This document shows, piece by piece, positions 1-5,450 of a stretch of DNA of 5,494 nucleotides. A model generated the notes under the pieces. The model had not been told where the DNA came from, did not search any database, and saw only the letters and a list, made by a program, of their open reading frames with translations. Made by a program: the position numbers and the translations under genes. The stretch comes from Candidatus Eiseniibacteriota bacterium (GTDB taxonomy: Bacteria > Joyebacterota > Joyebacteria > Joyebacterales > Joyebacteraceae). Within the stretch, counting starts at the first letter, position 1. Every line of letters begins with the position of its first letter. The stretch is from contig JAUWRQ010000103.1 in assembly GCA_030610515.1 (NCBI GenBank), positions 1 to 5,494 on the forward strand, written 5' to 3'.

Positions 1-1
1 A

Positions 2-943
2 TACGGTCGTGTTCTCGCGGAGATGCTCGACGCCGCCGCGCCCGAGGGCTCGGCGCCTTTGGACCTGCCCTACAGACTTGAGGGGCTTCGTGAGCTCAGG
101 GCGTCCGCCGCCGCGGCCGCTTCCGGTGGGTCCGACGTAGCGACCGTCGCACAGGCGCGGGCCGCGGCCGAGGCCTATGCGGCCGCCGGCAAAGCGGTCA
201 TTCTGGCGAATGCGATGTCGTTCGACCCCGCCACGGCGGGGAGGGACGCCACGCTCGCGGTGGCGCTCGCCGCCGTCGCCGGCAAGGCCGCAGGCGGAGG
301 AAGCGGTATCCTCTTCCTGCGAATGCGCGCGAACGGACAGGGCTTGACCGACGCCGGGTTCGCGTCCGAGCTTCCCGAGGGAACCGGGGGCATCTGGGAC
401 GCCATCGAGTCCGGCACGGTCAAGGCGGCTCTGATCGTGGGGGAGGACCCCGTCGGCGGGTCCGACGACCCCGAGCGCGTCGTGGAGGCTCTCAAGAAGC
501 TGGATTTCCTCGTCGTCGCCGATTCCGTCCCGACGGAAACGTCCGCGCTCGCGGATGTCATTCTGCCTCTCGAGATCCCGTCCCACTCGGACGGCACGTT
601 CACGAACAGCGAATTGCGCGTGCAGCCCGTCGCAAAGGCCTTCGAACCTCCGTCCGGAATGTCGAACCTGGAGCTCCTGTCCAGACTGGCCGCCGCGCTG
701 GGCGGCGAGCTTCCGCCTGACGGGACCGTCCCGTCGGGGGGCGCGCGGGCCGCGCAAGGGTCGGCCGACGGCCTGGAGGTCGTCGACGTGAGCCCGCCTG
801 CGGACGTTCTGCGGCCGTCGCTCTTCGACCCGCGCTGGGTCGACGCCCTGGAATCGGGCTTCTCCCGGCACGCCCTCTCGGTGGGCCTTCGTGCCCACGT
901 GGTGCGGCGATCCGGGAGTTTGACCTTGACTGAGGGTGATTAG
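2..943 (+). CDS. nuoG: NuoG-like molybdopterin oxidoreductase family protein, 3' part (5' end outside window)
   Basis: The reading frame is open from base 2 and ends with TAG at 941-943, so 313 C-terminal codons are visible and the gene begins upstream. An ATG at 23 is internal and not the real start. The fragment resembles the C-terminal part of the catalytic-fold domain of NADH-quinone oxidoreductase subunit G and related formate dehydrogenases. It has a block [12 protein letters not shown] (visible residues about 103-114), then ALIVGEDP (about 143-150), then [20 protein letters not shown] followed by VILPL (about 166-190), then DGTFTN (197-202), where the family usually has a DGTFTN-E-RVQ motif. 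An Ala/Gly-rich segment occupies the first 100 residues. In complex I this subunit sits in the cytoplasmic peripheral arm and carries Fe-S clusters in an N-terminal part not seen here. Without that part, a formate dehydrogenase or hydrogenase-associated homologue cannot be excluded. Family membership is firm; the NuoG name is probable. Confidence 0.72.
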   Translation, partial: YGRVLAEMLDAAAPEGSAPLDLPYRLEGLRELRASAAAAASGGSDVATVAQARAAAEAYAAAGKAVILANAMSFDPATAGRDATLAVALAAVAGKAAGGGSGILFLRMRANGQGLTDAGFASELPEGTGGIWDAIESGTVKAALIVGEDPVGGSDDPERVVEALKKLDFLVVADSVPTETSALADVILPLEIPSHSDGTFTNSELRVQPVAKAFEPPSGMSNLELLSRLAAALGGELPPDGTVPSGGARAAQGSADGLEVVDVSPPADVLRPSLFDPRWVDALESGFSRHALSVGLRAHVVRRSGSLTLTEGD

Positions 944-954
944 CTCACTACCAT
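926..954 (+). promoter_or_regulatory. Candidate sigma70-type promoter for the rpmF-plsX-fab operon
   Basis: A TTGACT hexamer (926-931, five of six matches to the -35 consensus) is followed after exactly 17 bases by TACCAT (949-954, four of six matches to TATAAT). The -35 box lies inside the last codons of the upstream gene. A start near 960-962 would give a leader of about 78 bases before rpmF. Another TTGACC at 920-925 is an alternative -35 with worse spacing. This is the AT-richest spot between the two genes, which favours it, but it is a consensus match only. Confidence 0.42.
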
Positions 955-974
955 AACGTGGATGTACTCGGTCA

Positions 975-1002
975 GGCGGGGATCCTTAGCAGGGTCCCTG
1001 CC
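975..1002 (+). promoter_or_regulatory. Strong RNA hairpin in the rpmF leader
   Basis: GGCGGGGATCC (975-985) can pair with GGGTCCCTGCC (992-1002), an 11-pair stem closing a 6-base loop TTAGCA (986-991). Two of the pairs are G-U wobbles (978 with 999, and 983 with 994). These would be A-C mismatches in the opposite transcript, so the structure favours + strand RNA. A 13-base DNA palindrome, GCAGGG-T-CCCTGC (989-1001), overlaps it. No run of T follows, so it is not a standard intrinsic terminator. It ends 27 bases before the rpmF Shine-Dalgarno sequence and could act as a leader control element, an RNA-stability or processing element, or an atypical 3' end for the upstream operon. Confidence 0.5.
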
Positions 1003-1038
1003 AATCCTGAATGTCACGACAGGTCCTTCGGAGGAAGC

Positions 1039-1227
1039 ATGGCTGTACCCAAGAGGAGAAGCTCCAAGGCCCGGGGCCGGAAGCGCAGGACTCACTGGAA
1101 GGCCAAGAAGCCCGGCGTTTCCAAGTGCCCCTCGTGCGGCGAGCCCAAGCTCCCGCACAGGATGTGCCCGCACTGCGGTACCTACAACGGGCGCGAGATA
1201 ATCGTCGCGGAGAAGGCAAAGGAATAA
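1039..1227 (+). CDS. rpmF: Large-subunit ribosomal protein bL32, zinc-binding form
   Basis: This encodes a 62-residue basic protein, the usual bL32 length. It opens with the family signature [17 protein letters not shown] and continues with [10 protein letters not shown] zinc ribbon follows: CPSCG (Cys30, Cys33) and CPHCG (Cys43, Cys46), so all four metal ligands are present. This is the zinc-binding (C+) type and not the cysteine-free paralogue. bL32 is a structural protein of the 50S subunit. The ATG at 1039 has Shine-Dalgarno GGAGG at 1030-1034, a short 4-base spacer. An in-frame GTG at 958 would add 27 residues unlike any L32 and has no such site. The yceD/DUF177 gene that often precedes rpmF is absent; a NuoG-like gene stands there instead. 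plsX follows after 31 bases, a common pairing thought to link ribosome and lipid synthesis. Confidence 0.98.
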   Translation: MAVPKRRSSKARGRKRRTHWKAKKPGVSKCPSCGEPKLPHRMCPHCGTYNGREIIVAEKAKE

Positions 1228-1236
1228 CGTCCCGCT

Positions 1237-1251
1237 TGACCCTGGAGGTCA
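1237..1251 (+). promoter_or_regulatory. plsX ribosome binding site inside a small stem-loop
   Basis: GGAGGT (1244-1249) is the only good Shine-Dalgarno sequence ahead of plsX. It sits 9 bases before TTG 1259 and 27 bases before GTG 1277, so it supports the TTG start. TGACC (1237-1241) can pair with GGTCA (1247-1251) around loop CTGGA, which would tie up part of the site. The stem has only five pairs, so any effect on translation is uncertain. Confidence 0.4.
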
Positions 1252-1258
1252 TGCTCGG

Positions 1259-2251
1259 TTGGCATCGGATGGCTCGGTGAAAATCGCTGTCGATGCAATG
1301 GGTGGGGACAGCGCCCCGGTGGTTGAGGTTGATGGTGCCCTGGCGGCGGTGAGGGAGTCGGCGGGCCGTATAGAGGTCGTGCTCGTCGGGCGGGAGAGCG
1401 CGCTCGAAGCGGAGCTCTCCAAGCACGACTCCGAAGGGCTCCCGATCTCGATCGCTCACGCGGACGAGGTCATCGCGATGGGGGAGTCTCCGGCGACCGC
1501 CATCAGGCGGAAGCGTGGAGCATCCATCGTCGTTGCGACCGACCTCCACGGCCGCCATGAGGTAGACGGCCTCGTGAGCGCCGGCAACACCGGAGCCGTT
1601 GTCGCCTCGGGCCTCCTCGGGCTCGGAATGCTGCCGAATGTCAGACGGCCTGCGATCGCGAGTATGTTTCCGACGGTCGACAGGCCGTCGCTCGTTCTCG
1701 ATGTGGGTGCCTCTATCGATTCGCGCCCCTCCGATCTCCTCGAGTTCGCCGCCATGGGCGACGCCTACGCGCGCTATCTGCTGGGGCGCGACGAGCCCCG
1801 GATCGGGCTCCTGAACATCGGCGAGGAGAGTACGAAGGGGAGCGAGCTGACCCAGGAGGCCCACAAGCTGCTCACGGCGAGCCCCCTGAACTTCGTCGGC
1901 AACGTGGAGGGCAGGAGTCTCCTCCAGGGCAATGCCGACGTCGTCGTTGCGGACGGCTTCGTCGGCAACGTGATGCTCAAGCTCGTCGAGAGCGTTCTCG
2001 ACGTACTGACGAACGCTCTAAGGGGTGCGGGCGCGCACAAGGGACTGGAGACGCTCAAGCGTCAGTTCGACTACGCCGAGTACGGCGGCGCCCCGCTCCT
2101 CGGCGTGAACGGCGTCGTCATCATCTCCCACGGTAGCTCCTCCCCCAAGGCCATAAAGAACGCGGTCAAGGTGGCCGCGAGGTTCGTGGACGTCGACCTC
2201 GACGGCAAGATCGTCGAGAGACTCAGGGAAGTGGCGGTGGGGAATGACTGA
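1259..2251 (+). CDS. plsX: Acyl-ACP:phosphate acyltransferase PlsX
   Basis: PlsX converts acyl-ACP and phosphate to acyl-phosphate, the acyl donor used by PlsY to make lysophosphatidic acid. It is a soluble enzyme that associates with the cytoplasmic membrane face. The product has 330 residues, within the family range. Family blocks appear in order: KIAVDAMGGD (8-17), MGESPATAIRRK (74-85), DGLVSAGNTGAV (103-114), MLPNVRRPAIA (124-134), LDVGASIDSRP (147-157), LLNIGEESTKG (184-194), DGFVGNVMLK (232-241) and GVNGVVIISHGSSS (282-295). The start is ambiguous. TTG 1259 has Shine-Dalgarno GGAGGT at a 9-base spacing. GTG 1277 would give the familiar short N-terminus MKIAVDAMGGD (324 residues) but has no comparable site. 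The 3' end overlaps fabH by 8 bases, which suggests translational coupling. Function is clear; only the start is open. Confidence 0.97.
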   Translation: MASDGSVKIAVDAMGGDSAPVVEVDGALAAVRESAGRIEVVLVGRESALEAELSKHDSEGLPISIAHADEVIAMGESPATAIRRKRGASIVVATDLHGRHEVDGLVSAGNTGAVVASGLLGLGMLPNVRRPAIASMFPTVDRPSLVLDVGASIDSRPSDLLEFAAMGDAYARYLLGRDEPRIGLLNIGEESTKGSELTQEAHKLLTASPLNFVGNVEGRSLLQGNADVVVADGFVGNVMLKLVESVLDVLTNALRGAGAHKGLETLKRQFDYAEYGGAPLLGVNGVVIISHGSSSPKAIKNAVKVAARFVDVDLDGKIVERLREVAVGND

Positions 2252-3236
2252 GCCGGCAACAAACGTCTACATCGCGGGAGTCGGTGCGTACACGCCCGAA
2301 CGTGTCGTGACCAACGAGGACTTCGAGAAGACGCTCGACACGTCGGACGAGTGGATCACGCAGAGGACGGGGATCAAGGAACGCCATTACGTGGCCGACG
2401 GTCAGGTGACGTCGGACATGGCCTTCGAGGCTTCGAAGAAAGCGCTCAAGGCCGCGTCGCTCGAGCCGGCCGACATCGACTTGATCGTGGTGGCGACGGC
2501 GACGCCGGACATGGTGTTTCCCTCCACCGCCTGCCTGACCCAAGCGAAGCTCGGGGCGGCGGACGCGGTCTGTTTCGACATCGTCGCGGGGTGCACGGGG
2601 TTCCTGTACGCTCTCGTGACCGCCTCGCAGTTCGTCAAACAGGGGACCGCCAGGAACGCGCTCGTCATAGGCGCCGAGATACTGACCCGCTTCACCGACA
2701 TGACGGACAGGACCAGCTGCGTGCTCTTCGGCGACGGCGCGGGCGCCGTCGTCCTCAAACCCTGCGGGCCGGAGCGAGGGATAATCCGGTCTCTCCTGGG
2801 AGCCGACGGCACGCTCGCGCGCCTTCTCGACATGCCCGCGGGCGGTTCCAAGATGCCTCCCTCGCACGAGACCGTCGACCAGCGTCTTCACGTGATTACC
2901 ATGCAGGGCCGAAAAGTCTACGTGAACGCGGTGAAGGCGATGGGCGATTCCATCGTGAAGGTCATAGAGGACGCGGGCTTCCAGGGAAGCGACCTCGACA
3001 TCCTCTTCCCGCACCAGGCGAACATCAGGATCATCCAGAGCGTCGCGGAGCGGGCCGGGTTGCCGATGGAGAAGGTATTCGTCAACATCCAGAAGTACGG
3101 GAACACGTCGGCGGCGTCGATCCCCATCGCTCTCGCCGAGGCCGTCGAGGCGGGTCGCGTCGACGAAGGGATGCTCGTGGGCATGGTCGCGTTCGGCGCG
3201 GGGTTCACATGGGGCGCCGCCCTCATCAGGTGGTAG
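2244..3236 (+). CDS. fabH: Beta-ketoacyl-ACP synthase III (FabH)
   Basis: FabH starts fatty-acid synthesis by condensing an acyl-CoA primer with malonyl-ACP, giving 3-ketoacyl-ACP, CO2 and CoA in the cytosol. The 330-residue thiolase-fold protein keeps the KAS III Cys-His-Asn triad. Cys117 lies in DIVAGCTGFLYAL, His257 in LFPHQANIRII (with the QAN-R ACP and CoA handling motif), and Asn287 in YGNTSAASIPIAL. Also present are DEWITQRTGI (35-44), LFGDGAGA (161-168) and the C-terminal glycine-rich stretch VAFGAGFTWGAALIRW, where the protein ends as expected. The triad separates it from FabF/FabB, which use Cys-His-His. The ATG at 2244 lies within the last codons of plsX, with the weak GGTGGGG as upstream Shine-Dalgarno, so initiation may depend on plsX translation. 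Whether it prefers acetyl-CoA or branched primers cannot be read safely from the sequence. Confidence 0.97.
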   Translation: MTEPATNVYIAGVGAYTPERVVTNEDFEKTLDTSDEWITQRTGIKERHYVADGQVTSDMAFEASKKALKAASLEPADIDLIVVATATPDMVFPSTACLTQAKLGAADAVCFDIVAGCTGFLYALVTASQFVKQGTARNALVIGAEILTRFTDMTDRTSCVLFGDGAGAVVLKPCGPERGIIRSLLGADGTLARLLDMPAGGSKMPPSHETVDQRLHVITMQGRKVYVNAVKAMGDSIVKVIEDAGFQGSDLDILFPHQANIRIIQSVAERAGLPMEKVFVNIQKYGNTSAASIPIALAEAVEAGRVDEGMLVGMVAFGAGFTWGAALIRW

Positions 3237-3313
3237 CGCGCGTCCCGGTGCCATGAGCGGCAGGTGGGCACGCGATCCCACGCGACGGCCGCGACCGCCC
3301 GAGCGCCGCGTCC

Positions 3314-3329
3314 GGGAGGGAACGACTTG
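3314..3329 (+). promoter_or_regulatory. Ribosome binding site and TTG start that fix the fabD N-terminus
   Basis: GGGAGGG (3314-3320) is followed by a 6-base spacer and then TTG at 3327-3329, an ideal arrangement. Translation from this TTG begins MDRTALLFPGQGSQ, matching the normal FabD N-terminus. The in-frame GTG at 3264 would add 21 low-complexity residues with no family counterpart. Confidence 0.75.
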
Positions 3330-4265
3330 GACCGAACCGCCCTTCTGTTTCCGGGACAGGGCTCTCAGCGCGTCGGGATGGGGAAGGACCTTTTCGAGAG
3401 TTCTCCCGAGGCCCGCGAGATCTACGAGCGCGCGTCCGAAGCGATAGACGTCGACCTCGCGACCATCTCGTTCGAGGGTCCCGAGGAAGAGCTCACGAAG
3501 ACCGTGAACGCACAGCCCGCACTGCTGGTGGCCGGCGTCGCGGCGCTGTCGCTGCTTCTGAAACGCGACTTCGTGCCCTGGGCCGCCGCCGGGCATAGCC
3601 TGGGCGAGTACACGGCGCTCGTGGCTGCGCGCAGCCTCTCGCTCGAGGACGCGACGCGGGCCGTGCGCGAGCGCGGCCGTCTCATGTACGAGGCCGGTCT
3701 GGAATCGCCCGGGACGATGGCCGCGATCATCGGCATGGACGCCGACGAACTTGACAAGGTGCTCAAGGACGCCCGTTCGAAGGGCGTCGTCCAGATCGCC
3801 AATCTGAACACGCCGGCTCAGATCGTGATTTCCGGCGAGGTCGACGCCGTCGCAAGCGCCATGGACCTCGCGGCTCGGAGAGGTGCCAGGCGCGTCGTGC
3901 CGCTCAAGGTGAGCGGCGCGTTCCACTCGGAGCTCCTGGTCTCCGCCAGGGACGGGATGGAGGAAGTGCTCGGAGGGGTCGCGATCGAAGCCCCGGAGTG
4001 TCTGTTCATTGCCAACGTGACGGGCGGGGCGCTTTCGGACCCCGCCGATATCAGGAAGAACCTCGTCAGGCAGATCGTGGAGCCGGTTCGCTGGGTCGAG
4101 TGCGTGCGGGCTCTCTGCAACCGGAAGGCCTCGCTCATGATCGAGGTCGGTCCCGGCAACGTGCTCCGTGGCCTCGTCCGGAAGATCGAGCCGGACGTCC
4201 GGACGATGGGTACGGGGACCGTCTCCGACATCGACAAGCTGCTGGCCGCCCTGTCGGTGGGTTAG
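3327..4265 (+). CDS. fabD: Malonyl-CoA:ACP transacylase (FabD)
   Basis: FabD transfers malonyl from malonyl-CoA to the phosphopantetheine arm of ACP, supplying malonyl-ACP for FabH and the elongating synthases. From TTG 3327 the product is 312 residues, the typical length. Motifs in order: LFPGQGSQ (7-14, oxyanion-hole region), AQPAL (62-66), the nucleophile elbow GHSLGEY (89-95) with catalytic Ser91, Arg116 in the position that binds the malonyl carboxylate, NTPAQIVISG (161-170, ferredoxin-like subdomain), SGAFHS (196-201) with catalytic His200, Gln249 in QIVEPVRW, and EVGPGNVLRGL near the C-terminus. All key residues are present. It stands 90 bases after fabH in the same operon. The gap between them has no gene, and the best fold I find there is a weak 5-pair stem (GTGGG 3264-3268 with CCCAC 3277-3281). 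Confidence 0.97.
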   Translation: MDRTALLFPGQGSQRVGMGKDLFESSPEAREIYERASEAIDVDLATISFEGPEEELTKTVNAQPALLVAGVAALSLLLKRDFVPWAAAGHSLGEYTALVAARSLSLEDATRAVRERGRLMYEAGLESPGTMAAIIGMDADELDKVLKDARSKGVVQIANLNTPAQIVISGEVDAVASAMDLAARRGARRVVPLKVSGAFHSELLVSARDGMEEVLGGVAIEAPECLFIANVTGGALSDPADIRKNLVRQIVEPVRWVECVRALCNRKASLMIEVGPGNVLRGLVRKIEPDVRTMGTGTVSDIDKLLAALSVG

Positions 4266-4295
4266 CCTCTTCAAGTGAGGGAGCGGCTGCGCTTG

Positions 4296-4321
4296 TCCCG
4301 CGCGGCCTGCGGTCGGCGGGA
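4296..4321 (+). promoter_or_regulatory. First hairpin in the fabD-fabG gap
   Basis: TCCCGC (4296-4301) pairs with GCGGGA (4316-4321), and CGGCC (4303-4307) pairs with GGTCG (4311-4315) around loop TGC. One base (G4302) is bulged and one pair is G-U, giving 11 pairs in all. No T-run follows, so ordinary termination is unlikely. The right arm overlaps a Shine-Dalgarno-like GGGAGG (4318-4323). GC-rich DNA yields chance hairpins, but this is longer than most in the window. Confidence 0.42.
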
Positions 4322-4338
4322 GGAAGGTGAGTCAACGG

Positions 4339-4359
4339 TCCGGCGCTCGAGCCGGAGGA
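4339..4359 (+). promoter_or_regulatory. Hairpin overlapping the fabG ribosome binding site
   Basis: TCCGGC (4339-4344) is the exact complement of GCCGGA (4351-4356), with a 6-base loop GCTCGA. The right arm includes the first three bases of the fabG Shine-Dalgarno sequence GGAGGA (4354-4359), which lies 7 bases before the ATG. A folded stem would partly hide that site, so translation of fabG could be tuned here. The pairing is seen directly; the regulatory role is inferred. Confidence 0.4.
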
Positions 4360-4366
4360 ATGAGCG

Positions 4367-5110
4367 ATGACACTTGAAGGCAAACGTGCCGTAGTTACCG
4401 GCGGAGGCCAGGGCATCGGGCGGGCCATCGCCCTCAAACTCGCTTCACTCGGGGCGACGGTCGCCGTCGTGGATCTGAACGCCGAGGGGGCCCGGTCCGT
4501 GGCGGATGAGATAGAGCGGATCGGTGGCAAGGCCTCGGGCCATGCGCTCGACGTCGCCGACGCCGAGCAGGTCAAGGACGTCTTCGGGAAGATCGCAGAG
4601 GACCTGGGCGGCATAGACGTGCTCGTGAACAACGCAGGGATAACCCGCGACGGCCTCATGATGAGAATGCCGCAGGCCGACTGGGACCTCGTGCTCTCGG
4701 TGAACCTTACAGGTGCTTTCAATTGCACGCGCGCCGTGGCCCGCGGCATGATGTCGCAGCGGTTCGGCAGGATCGTGAACATCTCCTCCGTCGTCGGCCT
4801 CATAGGGAACGCCGGGCAGGCGAACTACGCGGCGTCGAAGGCGGGGCTCATAGCGCTCACCAAGTCGGTCGCCAGGGAACTCGGGAGCCGCGGCGTCACC
4901 GCGAACGCGATAGCCCCCGGCTACATCGAGACTCCGATGACCGAATCGCTTCCCGAGAAGGCACGGGAGGAGTTCGCGTCCAAGGTAGCTTTGAGGCGTC
5001 TCGGGTCGCCGGACGACGTGGCGAATGTGGTTGCATTCCTCGCGTCCGATGGTGGAGACTATGTCACCGGTCAGACGATAAACGTGGACGGCGGGATGGT
5101 CATGCAGTAG
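4367..5110 (+). CDS. fabG: 3-oxoacyl-ACP reductase (FabG), classical SDR
   Basis: FabG reduces 3-ketoacyl-ACP to 3-hydroxyacyl-ACP, the first reduction of each elongation cycle. The 247-residue product is a full-length classical short-chain dehydrogenase/reductase. It shows the cofactor motif TGGGQGIG (11-18), NNAG (88-91), and the catalytic tetrad Asn113, Ser141, Tyr154, Lys158 (NISSVVG and YAASKAG). PGYIETPM (184-191) and the C-terminal VTGQTINVDGG (233-243) are standard FabG features. The ATG at 4367 has GGAGGA at a 7-base spacing. Position 15 is Gln where the E. coli enzyme has the NADPH-phosphate-binding Arg, and Asp36 closes the second beta strand; both point to possible NADH preference. 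Acetoacetyl-CoA reductase (PhaB) is a related alternative, but neighbouring fabD and acpP favour FabG. Confidence 0.95.
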   Translation: MTLEGKRAVVTGGGQGIGRAIALKLASLGATVAVVDLNAEGARSVADEIERIGGKASGHALDVADAEQVKDVFGKIAEDLGGIDVLVNNAGITRDGLMMRMPQADWDLVLSVNLTGAFNCTRAVARGMMSQRFGRIVNISSVVGLIGNAGQANYAASKAGLIALTKSVARELGSRGVTANAIAPGYIETPMTESLPEKAREEFASKVALRRLGSPDDVANVVAFLASDGGDYVTGQTINVDGGMVMQ

Positions 5111-5150
5111 TGGCCGTTCTTGGGTTCAGCAGACGGAGGGTGCCAATCCA

Positions 5151-5396
5151 ATGGCAGATGTTGCTGAGAAGGTGAAGCAGGTCATCGCAGAGAAGCTCCA
5201 GATCGACCAGGGCCAGGTGACGATGGAAGCGTCCATCGTCGAGGACCTTGGGGCCGATTCGCTCGAGCAGGCCGACATTCTGTTCTCGCTCGAGGACGAG
5301 TTCGGCATCACCGCCGACGACACCGACGAGGCCGAGGGTCTGAAGACCGTCGCGGACATCGTCGCATATCTCGAGAAGAAGGTCGCGGCGAGCTAG
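5151..5396 (+). CDS. acpP: Acyl carrier protein (AcpP)
   Basis: This is the carrier that holds growing acyl chains on a 4'-phosphopantetheine arm and delivers them to FabD, FabH, FabG and PlsX. The 81-residue product is small and strongly acidic, as expected. The attachment motif is EDLGADSLEQ with Ser37 as the modified residue. Helix II (SLEQADILFSLEDEF) follows with acidic residues for partner binding. The usual segment before the last helix is slightly altered (GITADDTDEAEGLKTV), about one residue longer than in E. coli ACP. Helix IV is ADIVAYLEKK. The ATG at 5151 is preceded by GGAGGG (5135-5140) at a 10-base spacing. It lies 40 bases after fabG, and the fabG-acpP pair is a conserved arrangement. 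A polyketide or specialised ACP is unlikely given the context. Confidence 0.97.
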   Translation: MADVAEKVKQVIAEKLQIDQGQVTMEASIVEDLGADSLEQADILFSLEDEFGITADDTDEAEGLKTVADIVAYLEKKVAAS

Positions 5397-5416
5397 GTAC
5401 GCGTTCGTCAGGAGAC

Positions 5417-5448
5417 CCGGCGCCGCCTGTTTCTCTGGGAGGCGCCGG
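5417..5448 (+). promoter_or_regulatory. GC-rich hairpin downstream of acpP
   Basis: CCGGCGCC (5417-5424) is fully complementary to GGCGCCGG (5441-5448). After one G-A mismatch the stem can extend by C5426-G5439, C5427-G5438 and two G-U pairs, leaving loop TTTCTC (5430-5435). The sequence after it (ACTTGCTGCC) has no T-run, so it is at best an atypical terminator. It could instead protect the abundant acpP transcript from 3' decay, or control the next gene, because its 3' arm contains a Shine-Dalgarno-like GGGAGG (5437-5442). Confidence 0.45.
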
Positions 5449-5450
5449 AC

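Noticed and set aside
940..1173. A 77-codon - strand frame whose C-terminal part over 944-1027 looks somewhat protein-like
   Set aside because: Most of the frame lies opposite rpmF. The noncoding portion gives under 30 residues and matches no family I recognise, so a gene remnant cannot be supported.
958..1227. Upstream GTG extension of rpmF
   Set aside because: The extra 27 residues do not belong to bL32, and the ATG at 1039 has its own Shine-Dalgarno sequence and the standard N-terminus.
986..1864. A 292-codon - strand open frame opposite rpmF and plsX
   Set aside because: Its translation is Arg-rich and low in hydrophobic blocks, as expected for the shadow of GC-rich genes. The sense strand is fully explained by rpmF and plsX.
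3264..3326. N-terminal extension of fabD from GTG 3264
   Set aside because: The 21 added residues are low-complexity. The TTG at 3327 has an ideal Shine-Dalgarno sequence and gives the usual FabD start.
3234..3329. fabH and fabD are in the same frame with only the TAG at 3234-3236 between them, raising a readthrough fusion or degraded fusion gene
   Set aside because: fabD has a strong ribosome binding site of its own and both proteins end and begin at family-typical positions. A 90-base gap in frame is expected one time in three, and open frames are common in this base composition.
2223..4274. A 683-codon open frame on the - strand across fabH and fabD
   Set aside because: It is codon-aligned with the sense genes, so it stays open simply because those genes avoid TTA, CTA and TCA codons in GC-rich DNA. 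Its translation is charged and repetitive with no recognisable motif, while both sense genes have full catalytic motifs.
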